A stretch of 64,000 nt of DNA from Methanocorpusculum sp. (GCA_029987115.1 DALTWK010000008.1:4848-68847), one strand, 5' to 3'. Positions 17,497 to 26,311 are shown, numbered from the stretch's first letter. Translations and numbers: made by a program. The notes: generated from the sequence alone by a model not told the origin.

Positions 17497-18998
17497 TACA
17501 TAATCTTTTTTTCTTCCTTTCCATCCAATTTTAGAAGTACTGTTAACGAATCCCATGATCGAGATAGTGTAAGACTGATCTCTTTTGCATCGTATTCCTC
17601 CAATTCATCCACTATTTTATGAATCTGATTTTTATCCAATGTCCATGCTTTTCCCGCATCCTCCATATAGTCAGATAGAGATTTTTGCGACAGATCACCA
17701 TATCTATGCCGTGAAATACCCAACTTGAATACAAGACCCAGGAAAACGGCAAAAAATGATCCTGATGTCAGAGCGGAGGAAAACAGTATTTCCACCCATG
17801 AAGGAAGATCCATGTAGAGATAGGAACATACAGCAGAAGATACACCCACCAAAATTGGAAGAGTAACCACAAATGTGCGACGCGAATCAAGATACCGCGA
17901 AGAAATGCTTTGAATACCACTTATCATTACAAATGCTACCGCATAGAGAAGAATAGCTCCCAATATCGGGTGAGGAATAATCGAAAAAATCCACCCAAAT
18001 ATGGGGAAAAAACCGCAAATAATTAAAAGGATTCCCAAACCTATTCCAACTTTCTTTGATGCTATTCCTGTTGAAACTACCATTCCGGCAGCAGACGATG
18101 ATGTACCGACACCGATACCGCCAAGTGCTCCCGTAATTCCAAGACCAAGTCCTTCCGCAAAGAGACCTCGGGATATCGTTTTTCTATCCCCTTTTTTCGT
18201 ATAGTTTTTAATCATAGTGAAATTGCCCGTCGACTTCATAACTATACAAATAACTCCAATTATAAAAGGTGCAAGAAGCGAAGGATCAAAAGCATACCCT
18301 TGGAAAAAGGCAAAATTCGGGACAGAAAATACCGATAAATTTGCTATTTCTCCAAATCTCTCAAGAGAGAAAACACCAAGCAGAACAGAAGATACGCCTC
18401 CTATTACTATACCAATCAATATGGAATAAAATTTGAAAATACGTTTTGGAATCAAACTTAGAATAATCATAGTAGATAACGTAATGATTCCCACAGCAGT
18501 TGCCGCAGGATTAAGCGCCCCGTTATCCACACTTCCGAAAAAAAGCGGAAAAGCAAAAGGAACAATTGCAATACCCAGAAGAAGCAGAACAACACCGACA
18601 ATTTCTTCCGGAAAAATGAATCGGAAAAATTTCGACAACCGCGATAGAACTATCTCAAAAAGACCGGCAAAAATATACATTCCATAGAGCATTGGCAACC
18701 CCCCTCCTGTTGCTGCTAAGAGTGAAGCGGGGAGATAGGATGAATTTGGAATTATTGGAAGTAAATATCCGCTCCCAATTCGCGACAAAGCCTGGAGAAT
18801 CGTTGCTATACCGCAACCAATGACAGTGACCGATATGAGCATGGTCGTCATTTCTACCCCGCCCCCAATTGACGTAGTAATAATTACAGGATACGTCATG
18901 TATACCGCAAGCGCAAAAAAGTGCTGAAGAATTGTTAGAATAAGTGTTCCGATAGGTATCTTATCATCAATATTATAGATTGGGGCATTCTCCAACAT
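17484..18998 (-). CDS. NCS2-type nucleobase/xanthine permease
   Basis: A 504-residue membrane transporter with about 12-14 hydrophobic segments. It shows the NCS2 marks: an N-terminal QHFFALAVYMTYPVIITTSIG (with the QH pair) and, past the middle, the GLGITGALGGIGVGTSSSAAGMV segment in place of the usual ExxA/GT region. A soluble C-terminal tail (about 425-504) follows the last helix and is longer than usual. The substrate is not predictable. It faces the deformylase gene across a 78-base divergent promoter region. Confidence 0.85.
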   Translation of the reverse strand: MLENAPIYNIDDKIPIGTLILTILQHFFALAVYMTYPVIITTSIGGGVEMTTMLISVTVIGCGIATILQALSRIGSGYLLPIIPNSSYLPASLLAATGGGLPMLYGMYIFAGLFEIVLSRLSKFFRFIFPEEIVGVVLLLLGIAIVPFAFPLFFGSVDNGALNPAATAVGIITLSTMIILSLIPKRIFKFYSILIGIVIGGVSSVLLGVFSLERFGEIANLSVFSVPNFAFFQGYAFDPSLLAPFIIGVICIVMKSTGNFTMIKNYTKKGDRKTISRGLFAEGLGLGITGALGGIGVGTSSSAAGMVVSTGIASKKVGIGLGILLIICGFFPIFGWIFSIIPHPILGAILLYAVAFVMISGIQSISSRYLDSRRTFVVTLPILVGVSSAVCSYLYMDLPSWVEILFSSALTSGSFFAVFLGLVFKLGISRHRYGDLSQKSLSDYMEDAGKAWTLDKNQIHKIVDELEEYDAKEISLTLSRSWDSLTVLLKLDGKEEKKIMYQLL

Positions 18999-19076
18999 GC
19001 TAATTCATATTTCCTCCAGATTAGTATAAAGTAAACGAACAAAGCCTATTAAGAGGAACGTAAAAAAAGATTATGT

Positions 19077-19586
19077 ATGATTCAGCCAATCCGCCAATAC
19101 GGAGACCCGGTACTCCGTACCAAATGTGAAGATGTAGTAAAAATAGGGGTTGATGAAGGGAAGATATTAGATGATATGTGGGATACAATGCTGGCAAACA
19201 AATGTGTTGGATTCTCGGCCCCGCAGATTGGAATATCCAAACGTCTTTTTATTGTCCACGTTGGAGGGATCAATATCCGTGGTGCAAATCCGGAGATATT
19301 ATCCGAAGGAATGTATGCTGAAGACATTGAGGGGAGCCCATGCATCCCAGGGATTCAAAAACCCATCCGTCGTCCAAAGAAAATTATCTGCAGATATCTC
19401 GATGAAAAGAATGATACTGTAGAGGTTGAACTAAAAGGTGTTGCTGCACGCGCATTTTGTCATGAAAAAGATCATCATGACGGAATTCTTTTCATTGATC
19501 ACCTAAAACCAATTGTCTCTAAATTAATTCAGAAAGATTTGGATCGTATCGCATTACAAACGTTGAATATGAGCAACAATCAATAA
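19077..19586 (+). CDS. def: Peptide deformylase-like protein with displaced metal Cys
   Basis: A 169-residue protein with peptide deformylase layout: N-terminal YGDPVLRTK, motif I GFSAPQIG (45-52; usually GxAAPQxG), motif II EGSPCIPG (85-92) and motif III CHEKDHHDG (128-136). In motif II the metal Cys of EGC is Ser87 and a Cys appears two residues later (Cys89). The two His of HEKDH and the Glu130 are kept. Archaea start translation without formyl-Met, so the substrate is unclear. Six bases separate it from the FTR-like gene. Confidence 0.75.
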   Translation: MIQPIRQYGDPVLRTKCEDVVKIGVDEGKILDDMWDTMLANKCVGFSAPQIGISKRLFIVHVGGINIRGANPEILSEGMYAEDIEGSPCIPGIQKPIRRPKKIICRYLDEKNDTVEVELKGVAARAFCHEKDHHDGILFIDHLKPIVSKLIQKDLDRIALQTLNMSNNQ

Positions 19587-19592
19587 AAAAAT

Positions 19593-19898
19593 ATGAACCC
19601 GAACCGCGAAGAAATACAAACAATTGCTCAAAAAATACGACCAGCTATAGAACGGGTGGCAGAAGTGAAAGGCTGGACGATAAATGAAAATAGGGATATA
19701 GCTGATTCAATTATTGAAGGATTGGCTCGAAACCAAATACTCTATGGAAAGCGTTACTGTCCATGCCGAATACCTACTGGAAACGAAGATGAAGATAGAA
19801 AGATTATCTGTCCCTGTCATGACAGCACATCAGATATCGTAAATAACGGACACTGTCATTGTTATCTCTTCTTCCAAACAAAACAAGAATCAGAGTGA
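19593..19898 (+). CDS. Ferredoxin-thioredoxin reductase catalytic subunit-like protein
   Basis: A 101-residue protein with the three Cys pairs of the FTR beta subunit: CPC at 56-58, CPC at 73-75 and CHC at 88-90, which in the family bind a [4Fe-4S] cluster next to an active disulfide. The N-terminal helices (ERVAEVKGW) are also typical. Many methanogens have this subunit without the variable alpha subunit. It probably passes electrons from ferredoxin to a thioredoxin-like partner. It is cotranscribed with the deformylase. A run of seven T follows at 19933-19939. Confidence 0.9.
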   Translation: MNPNREEIQTIAQKIRPAIERVAEVKGWTINENRDIADSIIEGLARNQILYGKRYCPCRIPTGNEDEDRKIICPCHDSTSDIVNNGHCHCYLFFQTKQESE

Positions 19899-19961
19899 CT
19901 CAGATAATATATAATTCGAAAAATACCCTTCCTTTTTTTGAATACGAAAAGAAACAGCAGT

Positions 19962-20034
19962 CAATGTCATATGTATCGAAGATATGATCCTCTTCATGGA
20001 GATTCATAGAGACATTGGAGTAGCGTAACACGCT
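19962..20034 (+). other. Possible structured RNA element upstream of the TrpR-like gene
   Basis: CAATGTC (19962-19968) can pair with GACATTG (20011-20017), enclosing a small ATAT hairpin with loop GTATCGAAG and a CTC/GAG hairpin. An AGCGT-AAC-ACGCT hairpin (20022-20034) follows, then five T at 20045-20049. It lies after the FTR-like gene's T-run and before the TATA-like element of the next gene. The DNA is AT-rich, so some of this pairing may be chance. Confidence 0.25.
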
Positions 20035-20120
20035 GAGTAAACAATTTTTCTCTCAATATACGAAACAATATGCTTTATTATAGTAGAGTGATAAAACAAT
20101 AAAGTGACAAAGTGTATCTT

Positions 20121-20411
20121 ATGGCCCCTGATAATTCAGTATCGTCTAATCTTCTATTAAATTCCCTAATGTCACTGAAGACCGCTGAGGAATTTCGAGC
20201 ATTCCTGGATGACGTATGTACGATAAAGGAGATTAAAGATATTTCACAACGGCTGGAAGTCGCGGTCCGACTCGATGACGGAAAGAATTACCAGGAAATA
20301 ACTCGTGAAACAGGAGCGAGTACTGCAACCATCAGCAGAGTTAATCGTTGCCTCCATTATGGAAGTGATGGATACAAAATTGTAATAAAACGTATTAAAA
20401 ATAATAAATAA
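20121..20411 (+). CDS. YerC/YecD-type TrpR-like regulator
   Basis: A 96-residue DNA-binding protein of the TrpR superfamily. Visible features are the LMSLKTAEEFRAFLDDVCTIKEI helix pair and the helix-turn-helix NYQEITRETGASTATISRVNRCL (about 56-78). The ligand is unknown. The ATG at 20121 is preferred over a GTG at 20112. A TATA-like stretch (TTTATTATAG) lies near 20074-20083, which puts the transcript start a few bases before the ATG. It sits directly upstream of the polar amino acid ABC operon and may control it. Confidence 0.85.
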   Translation: MAPDNSVSSNLLLNSLMSLKTAEEFRAFLDDVCTIKEIKDISQRLEVAVRLDDGKNYQEITRETGASTATISRVNRCLHYGSDGYKIVIKRIKNNK

Positions 20412-20429
20412 CCCCTACGGCAGTATTGA

Positions 20430-20478
20430 TGTGTTGCGACACAGAAAAACTGAAACCGGTGAAACAAAGTTTCACTGG
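20430..20478 (+). promoter_or_regulatory. Two-hairpin leader before the amino acid ABC operon
   Basis: In the 94 bases between the TrpR-like gene and the binding-protein gene, TGTGT-TGCG-ACACA (20430-20443) and CCGGTGAAAC-AAA-GTTTCACTGG (20456-20478, ten pairs with one G-U) form two inverted repeats. A GGAG ribosome site follows at about 20493. This may be an operator for the TrpR-like protein or an RNA hairpin that regulates or protects the transcript. Confidence 0.45.
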
Positions 20479-20505
20479 GGTGTGAAATAAAAGGAGAATA
20501 TCATT

Positions 20506-21294
20506 ATGAACAAAAAAGTATTACTTGGATTCGTTATTGCATTCTTAGTTATCGGAGCTGTTGCAATGGCGGGTTGTACCGGTACCGACAATGAAAAAAC
20601 GTATATCATTGGTGTCGATGTGACATATCCACCATATGCAATGGTTGAGGACGGACAGTATACCGGATTCGATGTTGAAGCCGCAAAATGGGTTGCAGAG
20701 AAAGAAGGAATCAAAGTTGATTTCATGACCATTGATTGGGATGCACTGACAACCTATCTTTCTGGCGACAAATGTGATATGATTTGGTCTGGATTAAGTG
20801 TTACAGAGTCAAGAAAAGCTCACATGGACTTTTCAAAAGCTTACGATGAAGTCCAGATGGGTGTTGCATCAAAGAAAGGAAGCGATGTAACGTTAGAACA
20901 AGTGATGAATGGCGAAGCAGTCATCGGAGTTCAAGCTGGTTGTTCTGCAGAAGAATCACTCCAGTTACTCTTCGGTGCAGATAAATTTAAACAACTTGTA
21001 GATAGCAAGAAGATTGTAAACACTTACCCCGGATTCACAGATTCTATGAATGACTTAAAGATTGGACGAACCCAGGCAGTTGTTTTCGATGATGCAGGAA
21101 TCAAAGAACAGATTGCTCAAAACCCGAATGATTTCGTATATTTAGGTATTCTTGAAGGTGCACCAGAGGCTCTGGCAGTTGGTGTAAAGAAAGGAAATAC
21201 TGAACTTTTGAAGATTATTAACGACGGAATTACCAAATTAATGGCAGATCCATACTGGGAAGAGCTGAATGCAAAATATTTCCCACAGGAATGA
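20506..21294 (+). CDS. Polar amino acid ABC transporter, substrate-binding lipoprotein
   Basis: A 262-residue family 3 periplasmic-type binding protein. The signal runs from residue 1 to 23 with lipobox MAGC (Cys24), so it is held at the outer face of the membrane. The mature part has the family signatures GVDVTYPPYAMVEDGQYTGFDVE, the Arg of TESRKAHMDFSKAYDEVQMG, and AVVFDDAGIKEQIA. Specific substrate is not predictable. It leads the operon binding protein, permease, ATPase, permease. Confidence 0.93.
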   Translation: MNKKVLLGFVIAFLVIGAVAMAGCTGTDNEKTYIIGVDVTYPPYAMVEDGQYTGFDVEAAKWVAEKEGIKVDFMTIDWDALTTYLSGDKCDMIWSGLSVTESRKAHMDFSKAYDEVQMGVASKKGSDVTLEQVMNGEAVIGVQAGCSAEESLQLLFGADKFKQLVDSKKIVNTYPGFTDSMNDLKIGRTQAVVFDDAGIKEQIAQNPNDFVYLGILEGAPEALAVGVKKGNTELLKIINDGITKLMADPYWEELNAKYFPQE

Positions 21295-21354
21295 CTTGAC
21301 AATCATTCCCTATTTTTTAATTATTAACAACCACATATATTAAAGAGAGCAATT

Positions 21355-22047
21355 ATGGTAACCTCCATTGAATCAGTTACAACATCAATTGAATATCTAT
21401 TAGGTGGACTCCTAACAACAATTGAGTTAGTAGCAGTTGCTCTTGCCATTGGTTTCGCCCTTGGCATAATATTGATGTTGGGGCAGATGTATGGACCAAA
21501 AATTATTCGTGGCATTGTACATGTGTACGTATGGTTCTTTAGAGGTTTGCCAAACCTGATTTTATTATTCCTCTTCTACTTTGCGTTTTTCCCTATGGTG
21601 GGGTTGGGAAATACCCCCTCATTTATTATCGCAACAATTGTGCTAGGAATGCGAAGTGCCGCATATCAATCTCAAATCTTCCGTGGAGCAATCCAATCAA
21701 TATCAGAGGGACAAATGACTGCAGCACTATCCTTAGGGATGACAAAGTGGCAAACAATAAAGTCGATTATGATACCACAAGCCCTTAGAATTGCATTGCC
21801 ATCTTGGGCAAATGAATACCCAGTGCTTTTAACCGATTCAGCCATAGCATCCGCAATAGGTGTTACTGAACTATTAACAAGAACAGGGCATCGAATAGCA
21901 GCAACTGGAGATTCCTTTGCACTCTATTTTGCATGTGCTGTAATATTCATTCTCCTAAATTATGGTGGTATGTTCCTAATACAAAAAATTGAGAAACATT
22001 TTAGAATCCCCGGACTTGGAAATAATGATGGTGATGAACAGATATGA
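21355..22047 (+). CDS. Polar amino acid ABC transporter permease 1
   Basis: A 230-residue inner-membrane permease of the HisM/GlnP group with about five hydrophobic segments. The coupling loop that contacts the ATPase, with EGQMTAALSLGMTKWQTIKSIMIPQALRIALP, is at about 120-150. It overlaps the ATPase gene by four bases (ATGA). The 60-base gap before it carries an AGAG ribosome site. Confidence 0.92.
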   Translation: MVTSIESVTTSIEYLLGGLLTTIELVAVALAIGFALGIILMLGQMYGPKIIRGIVHVYVWFFRGLPNLILLFLFYFAFFPMVGLGNTPSFIIATIVLGMRSAAYQSQIFRGAIQSISEGQMTAALSLGMTKWQTIKSIMIPQALRIALPSWANEYPVLLTDSAIASAIGVTELLTRTGHRIAATGDSFALYFACAVIFILLNYGGMFLIQKIEKHFRIPGLGNNDGDEQI

Positions 22048-22787
22048 GCGAAAAACCTATATTACAAGTTGAAAATTTATCTAAAAAATACGGAGATTTA
22101 CAAGTTCTAAAAGACATCTCCTTTACAGTAAATAAAGGAGAAAAGAAGGTATTTATTGGACCATCTGGAACTGGAAAATCAACCCTTCTTCGATGTATCA
22201 ACCAATTAACGACCCCAGATTCCGGATTTGTATACCTGGATGGTGAAGAGATTGTTCATTCGCGGAAGAAGATAAATCAATACCGTCAAAAAATGGGGAT
22301 GGTATTCCAAAACTTTAATCTTTTTGACCATTTAACAGCAGTGAAAAACATTGAGCTACCACTTAGAAAAGTTTTGAAAATGACAAAACCTGAGGCTCAT
22401 AAAAAAGCAATGATTGAATTGGAGCGTGTGGGAATGGCAGATTGGGCGAATCATTACCCCGCACAATTATCCGGAGGGCAAGCTCAACGTGTTTCAATTG
22501 CTCGGGCTCTTGCCATGGATCCAGAGGTGATGCTCTTTGATGAACCAACATCTGCTCTTGATCCAGAATTGAAGCGAGAAGTAATGGAAGTAATGAAAAA
22601 ACTCGCGGACCAAGGGATGACATGCATAGTGGTCACTCATGAAATGAAATTCGCAACATCATTTGCCACAGAAATATATCTGATGGAAAAAGGAGAAATC
22701 ATCGAACACGGGAATCCGAAAGATATTCCGACAGACCCAAATTTTGCGAGAATGCGGGAATTCATCGGCGCATACAACGAGGAGTAA
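22044..22787 (+). CDS. Polar amino acid ABC transporter ATP-binding protein
   Basis: A 247-residue ABC ATPase with Walker A GPSGTGKST (about 38-46), Q-loop VFQNFNLFDHLT, signature LSGGQAQRVSIARAL, Walker B VMLFDEPTSALDP and the switch His in VVTHEM. The sequence is typical of GlnQ/HisP proteins. It lies between the two permease genes, which probably form a heterodimer around an ATPase homodimer. Confidence 0.95.
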   Translation: MSEKPILQVENLSKKYGDLQVLKDISFTVNKGEKKVFIGPSGTGKSTLLRCINQLTTPDSGFVYLDGEEIVHSRKKINQYRQKMGMVFQNFNLFDHLTAVKNIELPLRKVLKMTKPEAHKKAMIELERVGMADWANHYPAQLSGGQAQRVSIARALAMDPEVMLFDEPTSALDPELKREVMEVMKKLADQGMTCIVVTHEMKFATSFATEIYLMEKGEIIEHGNPKDIPTDPNFARMREFIGAYNEE

Positions 22788-22791
22788 ATAA

Positions 22792-23586
22792 ATGCCAGAT
22801 GTGGAAACAAGTGTATTTGATGTAATATCTTCTGCACTTTCAGGGGTGTTCAATACTGACCCTGACTTCTGGATGAACGTGCTTATCCCAGGAGTACTTG
22901 AAGGACTTCTTGTTACTCTACAACTAATAGCATGGGTAGCACCACTTGGATTACTTGGAGGGATTCTTGTAGCTATTGTTCGTGTATATGCACCAAAACC
23001 GTTTTCTTTCCTTGCAAAACTCTATGTTATCTTGTTTAGAGGGTGTCCTTTGCTCGTACTACTTTTCTTCCTATATTATGGTCTTCCCTCTGTTGGCATT
23101 CTCTTTGATGGATTTACAGCAGCAGTAATTGGCTTTGTTCTTTGTAATTCAGCTTATAATTCAGAATACATACGTGGGGCCCTCCAATCTATCAAAAACG
23201 GGCAAATGATAGCTGCACGTTCCCTTGGAATGACGAAAATGCAAGCAATTCTTCATGTTATTATACCCCAAGCATTACGCAGAGCAATCCCTGGTGTTTC
23301 AAATGAATTCATCTACATGATAAAATACACATCACTAGCGTACTTTGTAACGGTCGTAGAGATGACTTGTGTTGCCAAGTATATAGCAATGCATTATCTT
23401 GCATTCATCGAAGCTTTCGGTCTGGTTGCCCTCTTCTATCTTGCCCTTGTAACATTAGCAACAGTAGGGGTTAATTGGCTTGAAAAGAAACTGGCAATTC
23501 CAGGGGTTACAAAGATTGAGGTAAATAATCCCCCATATCGACTGAAGCAAAAGAAAAACACCCTGAAGAAATCCACCCCAAAATAA
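22792..23586 (+). CDS. Polar amino acid ABC transporter permease 2
   Basis: A 264-residue permease of the same family as the first, with about five membrane segments and the coupling loop NGQMIAARSLGMTKMQAILHVIIPQALRRAIP at about 140-172. It starts four bases after the ATPase stop and closes the operon. The tail is short, basic and Lys-rich. Having two different permeases suggests a heterodimeric importer. Confidence 0.92.
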   Translation: MPDVETSVFDVISSALSGVFNTDPDFWMNVLIPGVLEGLLVTLQLIAWVAPLGLLGGILVAIVRVYAPKPFSFLAKLYVILFRGCPLLVLLFFLYYGLPSVGILFDGFTAAVIGFVLCNSAYNSEYIRGALQSIKNGQMIAARSLGMTKMQAILHVIIPQALRRAIPGVSNEFIYMIKYTSLAYFVTVVEMTCVAKYIAMHYLAFIEAFGLVALFYLALVTLATVGVNWLEKKLAIPGVTKIEVNNPPYRLKQKKNTLKKSTPK

Positions 23587-23624
23587 CCACCACGTTCTTT
23601 TTTACTTAACACCTATACTATTAT

Positions 23625-24176
23625 ATGAAATGTAGCAGGTGCCAGAGAGAAGCCATAATTGATCAGCCTTACTCAGGAAATTATCTCTGTGAAGTGCACC
23701 TTATTGCTGACATTGAATCACGTGTGAAAAAGGAAATCCGAAAAAAAGGAGGACTTAAATCTGGTGAAAAATTGTTTATTTCCAATGAAAATAATATGAA
23801 ATCCTTTGCACTTCGTGTCTTCCTAAGTGGACTTTTACTCAAAAGAACTGATATCTCATTTGTTTCGGAAGAAACAGATGCAGACACCATTCTCTCATCA
23901 TCTTGTCTAGAAGATGTTGCAGAAACAGTTCTTGAAACCGTTCTTAAAGGAAATACCAAACAATTTCTTTCACACTCTAAAAAACGTATAGTAGAACCCT
24001 TTGCGTCAATTCCGCGAAATGAAATTGAAATGTATGCAACTTCCCACGGATGGCACCGTGAGAGCACGGAAAAAATATCTGAAATCAACATATTTCTAAA
24101 TGACTTTTCCAGAACAAGACCGGGTACACCTTTCGCATTGAAAAATATTAAAGAGTCCCTGGAGGGGATAAAATGA
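23625..24176 (+). CDS. TtuA/Ctu1-like tRNA thiolase relative without a PP-loop
   Basis: A 183-residue protein with an N-terminal zinc finger (Cys3, Cys6, Cys22, His25; YSGNYLCEVHL) like that of the TtuA/Ctu1 2-thiouridine synthetases. The middle (CLEDVAETVLETVLKGN, 94-110) recalls the family's LDDxAxTVL element, and EPFASIPRNEIEMYA (124-138) recalls its C-terminal motif. Where the ATP-binding SGGKDS should be, the sequence reads FISNENNMKSFAL, so it cannot bind ATP in the normal way. It overlaps nadE, itself a PP-loop enzyme, by four bases. Confidence 0.65.
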   Translation: MKCSRCQREAIIDQPYSGNYLCEVHLIADIESRVKKEIRKKGGLKSGEKLFISNENNMKSFALRVFLSGLLLKRTDISFVSEETDADTILSSSCLEDVAETVLETVLKGNTKQFLSHSKKRIVEPFASIPRNEIEMYATSHGWHRESTEKISEINIFLNDFSRTRPGTPFALKNIKESLEGIK

Positions 24177-24940
24177 CAATATCTTGTAGTTGTATCGGTT
24201 GTGAAATAATCAAAGTTAAAGATTTAATCCGAAATGCAATCTGGACAAGCGGGGCACAAGGTCTCGTAATAGGCATCTCGGGAGGCATAGATTCGGCTGT
24301 ATCCTGTGCACTTGCAGTAAAAGCAATTTCTGCGGAACGTGTTCTCGGTGTAAGTATGCCCATATCCTCAAATAATAAGGATGAAGAAGATGCTGCACTA
24401 CTCTGCAAATCCCTCGGTGTCGAAATGATTACTGTCCCCTTAACTAAAGTACATCAGGAATTCCTTGCAACAGAACATATTTCATCTTCTTCTGCAATTC
24501 TTTCAGGCAATATTGCCGCTCGACTGCGTATGACTGTACTCTATAATATTGCAGCTCAGAAAAATTATCTGGTTTGCGGAACCTCAAATAAAACTGAATA
24601 TATGATTGGGTACTCGACAAAATGGGGAGATGGGGCCGCAGATATTCAGCCATTGCTGCATCTGTATAAGAGAGAAATATACGAAATCGCAGAGGATTTG
24701 AACATTCCAGAAACAATCATAAAAAAGGCACCAAGCGCGGGATTCTTTGAAGGACAAACAGATGAGAGTGATATCGGGATGACCTATGATGAGTTGGATA
24801 CCGCACTCTTCAACCTGGAACTAAACAATTATTTACCAGAAAATGAAGTGGAGAGAAAGGTACTATCTCTTATAGAGAGAAGTGAACACAAACGAAATCT
24901 CCCCATCAGTAAATTAACCAAGAGTATGAGAGGAGATTAA
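24173..24940 (+). CDS. nadE: NH3-dependent NAD+ synthetase
   Basis: Amidates nicotinic acid adenine dinucleotide to NAD using ATP and ammonia. The 255-residue protein has the PP-loop SGGIDSAVSCALA (36-48), the GNIAARLRMTVLYNIA segment, GTSNKTEYMIGYSTKWGDGAADIQPLLHLYK and PSAGFFEGQTDESDIG. It lacks a glutaminase domain, as usual in archaea. The N-terminus has a CSCIGC motif that could bind a metal. It is coupled to the upstream degenerate TtuA-like gene, and its 3' end overlaps the convergent TrkA gene by four bases. Confidence 0.93.
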   Translation: MTISCSCIGCEIIKVKDLIRNAIWTSGAQGLVIGISGGIDSAVSCALAVKAISAERVLGVSMPISSNNKDEEDAALLCKSLGVEMITVPLTKVHQEFLATEHISSSSAILSGNIAARLRMTVLYNIAAQKNYLVCGTSNKTEYMIGYSTKWGDGAADIQPLLHLYKREIYEIAEDLNIPETIIKKAPSAGFFEGQTDESDIGMTYDELDTALFNLELNNYLPENEVERKVLSLIERSEHKRNLPISKLTKSMRGD

Positions 24941-25593
24941 TGAAACATCTCATTCATAAACTCTAACGATTTGCTTTCCGATTCCTTTTTTGTGAAAACG
25001 GCAATTACATCATCTGGGAGAAATGTTACATCGCCACTTGGGATGATGAGTTTTCCCGCACGCCTAATTGCAATATATAACATGTCTTTCGGACCAGGGG
25101 CATCCCGTACGGTTTTATTAACTCCTTCGGAATTCTCGGCAACCGTAAATTCAAAAATACTACCCCCTTCTATGGAGGCGAGGAGATGAGTTTCCGGATT
25201 TTCCGACCATACATATAAACTTCTGGCAACAATTTCGTCGGGACTTTCACTGACTCGCACGCCTATTTCGCGGAACAATTCAGCGTGTTCCACCTGATTA
25301 ACAATGGATACAATGGTTCGTACATTGTATTTTTTGGCAAGCCAACATACGAGAAGATTCTGTGCATCATCCCCAGTAGTCGCCACCAGAGCATCAGCGC
25401 GTACGATTCCTGCCTCTTCCAATGTATCCTTGTCATTAGCATTCCCAGTAATCGCAAGGAGATCATGCTCTTCTAATATTGCATCACATTTCTCCTCATC
25501 TTTATCGATAACTACAACATTATGTCCAGCTTCTGCAGCAATTCCTGCAAGTGAACGTCCTATACCACCAAGTCCCACAACAATCAAATACAT
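24937..25593 (-). CDS. trkA: TrkA-type potassium uptake regulator (RCK_N plus RCK_C)
   Basis: A 218-residue cytosolic gating protein for K+ transporters. The Rossmann RCK_N domain has GLGGIGRSLAGIA (7-19) and VVIDKDEEKC with the acidic residue that favours NAD(H). The RCK_C domain covers about 135-210 (LIIPSGDVTFLPDDVIAVFT). No Trk/Ktr membrane subunit is in the window. It is a single gene, convergent with nadE. Confidence 0.9.
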   Translation of the reverse strand: MYLIVVGLGGIGRSLAGIAAEAGHNVVVIDKDEEKCDAILEEHDLLAITGNANDKDTLEEAGIVRADALVATTGDDAQNLLVCWLAKKYNVRTIVSIVNQVEHAELFREIGVRVSESPDEIVARSLYVWSENPETHLLASIEGGSIFEFTVAENSEGVNKTVRDAPGPKDMLYIAIRRAGKLIIPSGDVTFLPDDVIAVFTKKESESKSLEFMNEMFH

Positions 25594-25647
25594 AAATGAA
25601 GGTATGAATCGGTTGGTATTAATACCTCCCTTTGAAAAATATTGTTC

Positions 25648-26286
25648 ATGTTACTCTGCGGAATTGATGAAGCTGGTAAAGGACCTGTAATCGGCCCCAT
25701 GGTAACCGCGGGGGTTCTCATTAATGATGAGGAAGAATCCTTTGTCAATCTAAGTATTAAAGATTCAAAAAAACTCACACCAAAAAAACGTGAAGAGTTG
25801 TTTACTGAGATAACATCGCGCTTTCGATACTATACCTGTATTAGAACACCACAGGAAATAGACACTCGAAAGGGAACCATGAATGAATTCACTGTTTCCT
25901 GTCACGCTGAAGTTTTGCGTACACTCCAACCCGATTTAGTGTATCTAGATGCATGTGATGTCAATGCTGAGCGATTTGGAATAAATGTTGTTTCCGAATC
26001 AAACGTTCTTTGCCAAGTTATTTCTGAACACAAAGCAGATGCAAAATTCACGATAGTAGGGGCTGCTAGTATTGTCGCCAAAGTTACCCGCGATCATTTG
26101 ATTGACGAGATAAAAACTGAATTTGGAAATGTCGGAAGCGGATACCCCTCTGACCCTGTGACAATTGCATTTCTCACGTCCTATATTGAAGAAAACGGAA
26201 AAGCACCTTCCTGTGCTCGAACTTCATGGCAGACAGTAAAAGACCTCCTCTCCAAAACAGCACAAAAATACTTGACAGATTTTTAA
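25648..26286 (+). CDS. rnhB: Ribonuclease HII
   Basis: Cuts the RNA strand of RNA-DNA hybrids and removes single ribonucleotides. The 212-residue protein starts with CGIDEAGKGPVIGPMV, containing the catalytic Asp-Glu pair, with a later Asp in LVYLDACDVN and the final acidic residue after VAKVTRDHLID. The ATG at 25648 gives the usual N-terminus; TTG at 25642 is the longer option. Two hairpins follow the stop. Confidence 0.93.
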   Translation: MLLCGIDEAGKGPVIGPMVTAGVLINDEEESFVNLSIKDSKKLTPKKREELFTEITSRFRYYTCIRTPQEIDTRKGTMNEFTVSCHAEVLRTLQPDLVYLDACDVNAERFGINVVSESNVLCQVISEHKADAKFTIVGAASIVAKVTRDHLIDEIKTEFGNVGSGYPSDPVTIAFLTSYIEENGKAPSCARTSWQTVKDLLSKTAQKYLTDF

Positions 26287-26311
26287 AGATACACAAAAAC
26301 AACGATCTGAA

